DNA of 7,915 bases, taken from the NCBI GenBank assembly GCA_001805375.1, contig MHFY01000040.1, positions 2,440 to 10,354 of the forward strand, in the 5' to 3' direction. A program made the translations under genes and the position numbers. Origin of the DNA: Omnitrophica WOR_2 bacterium GWA2_47_8. Lineage in GTDB: Bacteria; Omnitrophota; Gorgyraeia; Zapsychrales; GWA2-47-8. The notes under the pieces were generated by a model that was not told where the DNA came from, did not search any database, and saw only the letters and a program-made list of their open reading frames with translations. Positions 6,038-7,915 of this stretch are shown here, piece by piece (position 1 is the first letter of the stretch; every line of letters starts with the position of its first letter).

Positions 6038-7915
6038 CTATTTCATACTTAACGATTCAATTTTCTTTTCTTCTCTATTCTGCGATATCCCCAAAAACGC
6101 CGGCAGATTGACCGCCGGGGTGATCTTGATCATCACCGGCACCAGGCCGTCGATCTGGATGTTGTTGATATTCGGCGCGAATACCGGCGCGTTCATGGCC
6201 GGGCCTTCTCTTTGCACTTCGATATCCAACGCGTCCGGATTGAAGTCGATACCGCCCTTTTGGTCTGGAGCCTCTACCAACCCCGTATCGGAGTCGGTGG
6301 TGGCGCCCTCCACCCCCGCGTCGGAGTCGGCGTCTGATTTCGGATATAAGTACTCTGTATCAACAAGCCTCAGATATTCTAATTGGCTAACAGTTTGTTC
6401 AAAGACGGCAATTTTTCCTTGCCTTATTCTTTTCAATAAATCTTGATTAACAGCTGCTTGTTCACCCGTGGGTTCGATTGTTACAACTTTAGCTGCTTCT
6501 ATCTGATCTGTGGAGATCAACCCTAAACCTTTCAGAAGGGCCAACCCAGGCCAAGAGGCCATTATCCCTACGTCTTTATCTAAATCTCTTCGCGGAATTC
6601 CCCAATCTTTAATTTCTCGCATAACTTCAGCCATCCTCTGCTGAACATTTTCTCCTCTGCCCTTCCATCCCTTCCCCCCCGCGTCGGAGTCGGTTTGGGC
6701 AGGGGTCCCGGGTTCTTGAATCAATATAGAAGGAGTCAAGGACGGCAGCCCTGCCGTGAGTCGATCGATAAGATCCGGAGAAAGAGCGGCTCTTACCATT
6801 GCGGCGTGCCTGGCATCGTACTGCTCTAATGTTCTTATTCTCGCGTCCTGAGTAATTCGGGAAAGCTCATAAAAATATTGACGTGATTGAATCAAAAACT
6901 CTTTCGCAGCATCACTTAAACTTCTTTTATTGGCATCATAATACTGCCAGAGCATCCCGACTACAGGACCCTCTTCAAAAGCCGGCTCTGGATCAGAAAC
7001 AACCGTTTTAAATAGTCTATATTTTTGCGGATCTAATTGTTCAGTTAACTTACGATGCAGCGCTCCGCGCAGGACAATGATCACTTGATTCGGATCCCTT
7101 TGAGCCAATTCATCTATCTGCTCTTTCACCGCCTGGTCTCTCAAAAGATAACTTTCAGCCATATATTCCAAAAATTTCTGCATCTTATCAATATACTGAT
7201 CACTATCATTTAAAGCCTCGTTCAAAAACTCTACGGCTTGTATCCCGTTAAACCAGCCGTCATACGAGCCTTTTTCTATTTCTAACCGCACATCGCGATT
7301 GGCCCTAAGAAATTGCTGCATTTCAAAACGGTAGGTGTTGATGGGGTCTGAAGAACCGGCATCTGCGAACGTCCTCGCCTGGGCCTCACCCTGCACAATT
7401 TCATTGATCTGGGCAAAACCCCTCCGTGGATCCCTGCGAATCTCAGCCCAAATATTCAGGTCAGATCGCGCCATCAATGCCTGACCATACTCAGTGATAG
7501 ACCGCTCATCTTCGATAATAATAGTCACTTTTCGAGCTTGAGCTTGAGCCGCGGCAATGATTTTATCCAACGCGGGTTTAATTTTATTAAACCCATCGGC
7601 CAGGAGATGGTTGTCAAAGATCCCGACAACATCCACCGGGGACAACGTTTCTCGCGCCGCCTCGACTCTAGAGACAAGGTCATACGCGGCTTTACGGGTC
7701 AAACTAATTTCCGTTAATTCTGTTTTAACAGCGTCTACCTTTTTATTCTTTGATAGCTTTCTTTGTAAAATATCGTTGAGCTTTCGTGCTGTTTCCCTTT
7801 GAGTTCCCGGGGGCAAGGTCGCGTAACCGCTCTCGGGGTGATCAGAAAGAATTTTGCCCGCTGCAATAACTATCTCTTCAACAGGGTCAGAAGGATGGTG
7901 AGACTTTAAGAAGCT
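6038..7915 (-). CDS. TraB/ChaN/EreA-like (TIKI superfamily-like) domain protein, start outside window
   Basis: 625 codons are visible and end at TAG (6038-6040). The frame is open to the right edge, so the TTG at 7814-7816 is probably internal; it has no good ribosome site. The first part has motifs in the order of the TraB/PrgY, ChaN and erythromycin-esterase group: GIFDNH (7607-7618 and beyond, in place of GExH), IIIEDE (about 7505-7522), RDQAVKEQI (Arg-Asp at 7136-7141) and RGALH (His at 7055-7057, like the late GxxH). Members include peptide-degrading and hydrolase-like proteins, but the substrate here is unknown. A middle helical part (DWGIPRRDLDKDVGIMASW) is not recognised. Linkers with TDSDAG or SDADSDAG follow, then GGIDF and a tail with DGLVPVMIKITPAVNLPAFL. 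No membrane segment is visible. Confidence 0.8.
   Translation of the reverse strand, partial: SFLKSHHPSDPVEEIVIAAGKILSDHPESGYATLPPGTQRETARKLNDILQRKLSKNKKVDAVKTELTEISLTRKAAYDLVSRVEAARETLSPVDVVGIFDNHLLADGFNKIKPALDKIIAAAQAQARKVTIIIEDERSITEYGQALMARSDLNIWAEIRRDPRRGFAQINEIVQGEAQARTFADAGSSDPINTYRFEMQQFLRANRDVRLEIEKGSYDGWFNGIQAVEFLNEALNDSDQYIDKMQKFLEYMAESYLLRDQAVKEQIDELAQRDPNQVIIVLRGALHRKLTEQLDPQKYRLFKTVVSDPEPAFEEGPVVGMLWQYYDANKRSLSDAAKEFLIQSRQYFYELSRITQDARIRTLEQYDARHAAMVRAALSPDLIDRLTAGLPSLTPSILIQEPGTPAQTDSDAGGKGWKGRGENVQQRMAEVMREIKDWGIPRRDLDKDVGIMASWPGLALLKGLGLISTDQIEAAKVVTIEPTGEQAAVNQDLLKRIRQGKIAVFEQTVSQLEYLRLVDTEYLYPKSDADSDAGVEGATTDSDTGLVEAPDQKGGIDFNPDALDIEVQREGPAMNAPVFAPNINNIQIDGLVPVMIKITPAVNLPAFLGISQNREEKKIESLSMK
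6281..6330 (-). repeat. Two copies of a 17-base linker repeat encoding Asp-Ser-Asp
   Basis: CCCCGTATCGGAGTCGG (6281-6297) and CCCCGCGTCGGAGTCGG (6314-6330) differ at two bases. In the gene's frame they give DSDTG and DSDAG. They sit in a polar linker between a Lys/Arg- and Leu-containing helical part and the GGIDF tail module. Confidence 0.75.
6677..6693 (-). repeat. Third copy of the 17-base linker repeat
   Basis: CCCCGCGTCGGAGTCGG is identical over 17 bases to the copy at 6314-6330 and again encodes DSDAG. It lies at the junction between the TraB/ChaN-like part and the middle helical part, next to a run of seven C (6674-6680). Confidence 0.75.

Noticed and set aside
5985..6446. 153-codon plus-strand open frame
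   Set aside because: It lies antisense to the end of the TraB/ChaN-like gene and the repeat array, and shows no domain or supporting start signal.
7814..7816. TTG as the start of the right-hand gene
   Set aside because: The same frame continues with protein-like sequence (EEIVIAAGKILSDHPESGY) to the window edge, and there is no well-spaced ribosome site before the TTG.

Overview
The window most resembles a member of Candidatus Omnitrophota (Omnitrophica/OP3). This rests on recalled resemblance, not a search. The long gene opens with a secreted module carrying motifs I associate with that phylum's very large surface proteins (WVNLSP, FGTTEMGRDMLAQDY, KVWIVPERAVV, PRKYFSGG). It approaches the left edge with a second recurrent module (NAPIAIFHEIGEYLV). 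Almost all of the window is coding on the minus strand, by two genes that both run off the edges.

Layout in transcription order, right to left. (1) Positions 7915 to 6038 hold the C-terminal 625 codons of a protein whose start lies outside. It has a domain resembling the TraB/PrgY, ChaN and erythromycin-esterase (TIKI-like) superfamily, Asp-rich linkers written in a repeated DNA word, and a short C-terminal tail module. (2) Positions 6037 to 5775 are a 263-base intergenic region. It holds 10-base-phased A-tracts, then a 169-base element with inverted-repeat ends and internal hairpins, then a ribosome binding site. (3) Positions 5774 to 1 are one uninterrupted frame. I followed it codon by codon and found no stop: 1,924 residues are visible and it continues beyond the left edge.

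The giant protein is the main interest. In order it carries a signal peptide, an Omnitrophota-type N-terminal module, a second signal-peptide-like segment, a HEAT-like helical region, a subtilisin-like (S8) protease domain, a second HEAT-like region, a probable clan CD cysteine peptidase domain (His-Gly and Ala-Cys motifs), and a C-terminal module. One secreted polypeptide therefore appears to hold a serine and a cysteine protease, each next to helical repeats that could serve in binding. A role in cell-surface proteolysis, maturation of giant proteins, or attack on other cells is inference. The same-strand neighbour may belong to the same exported set, but a shared operon is not shown.
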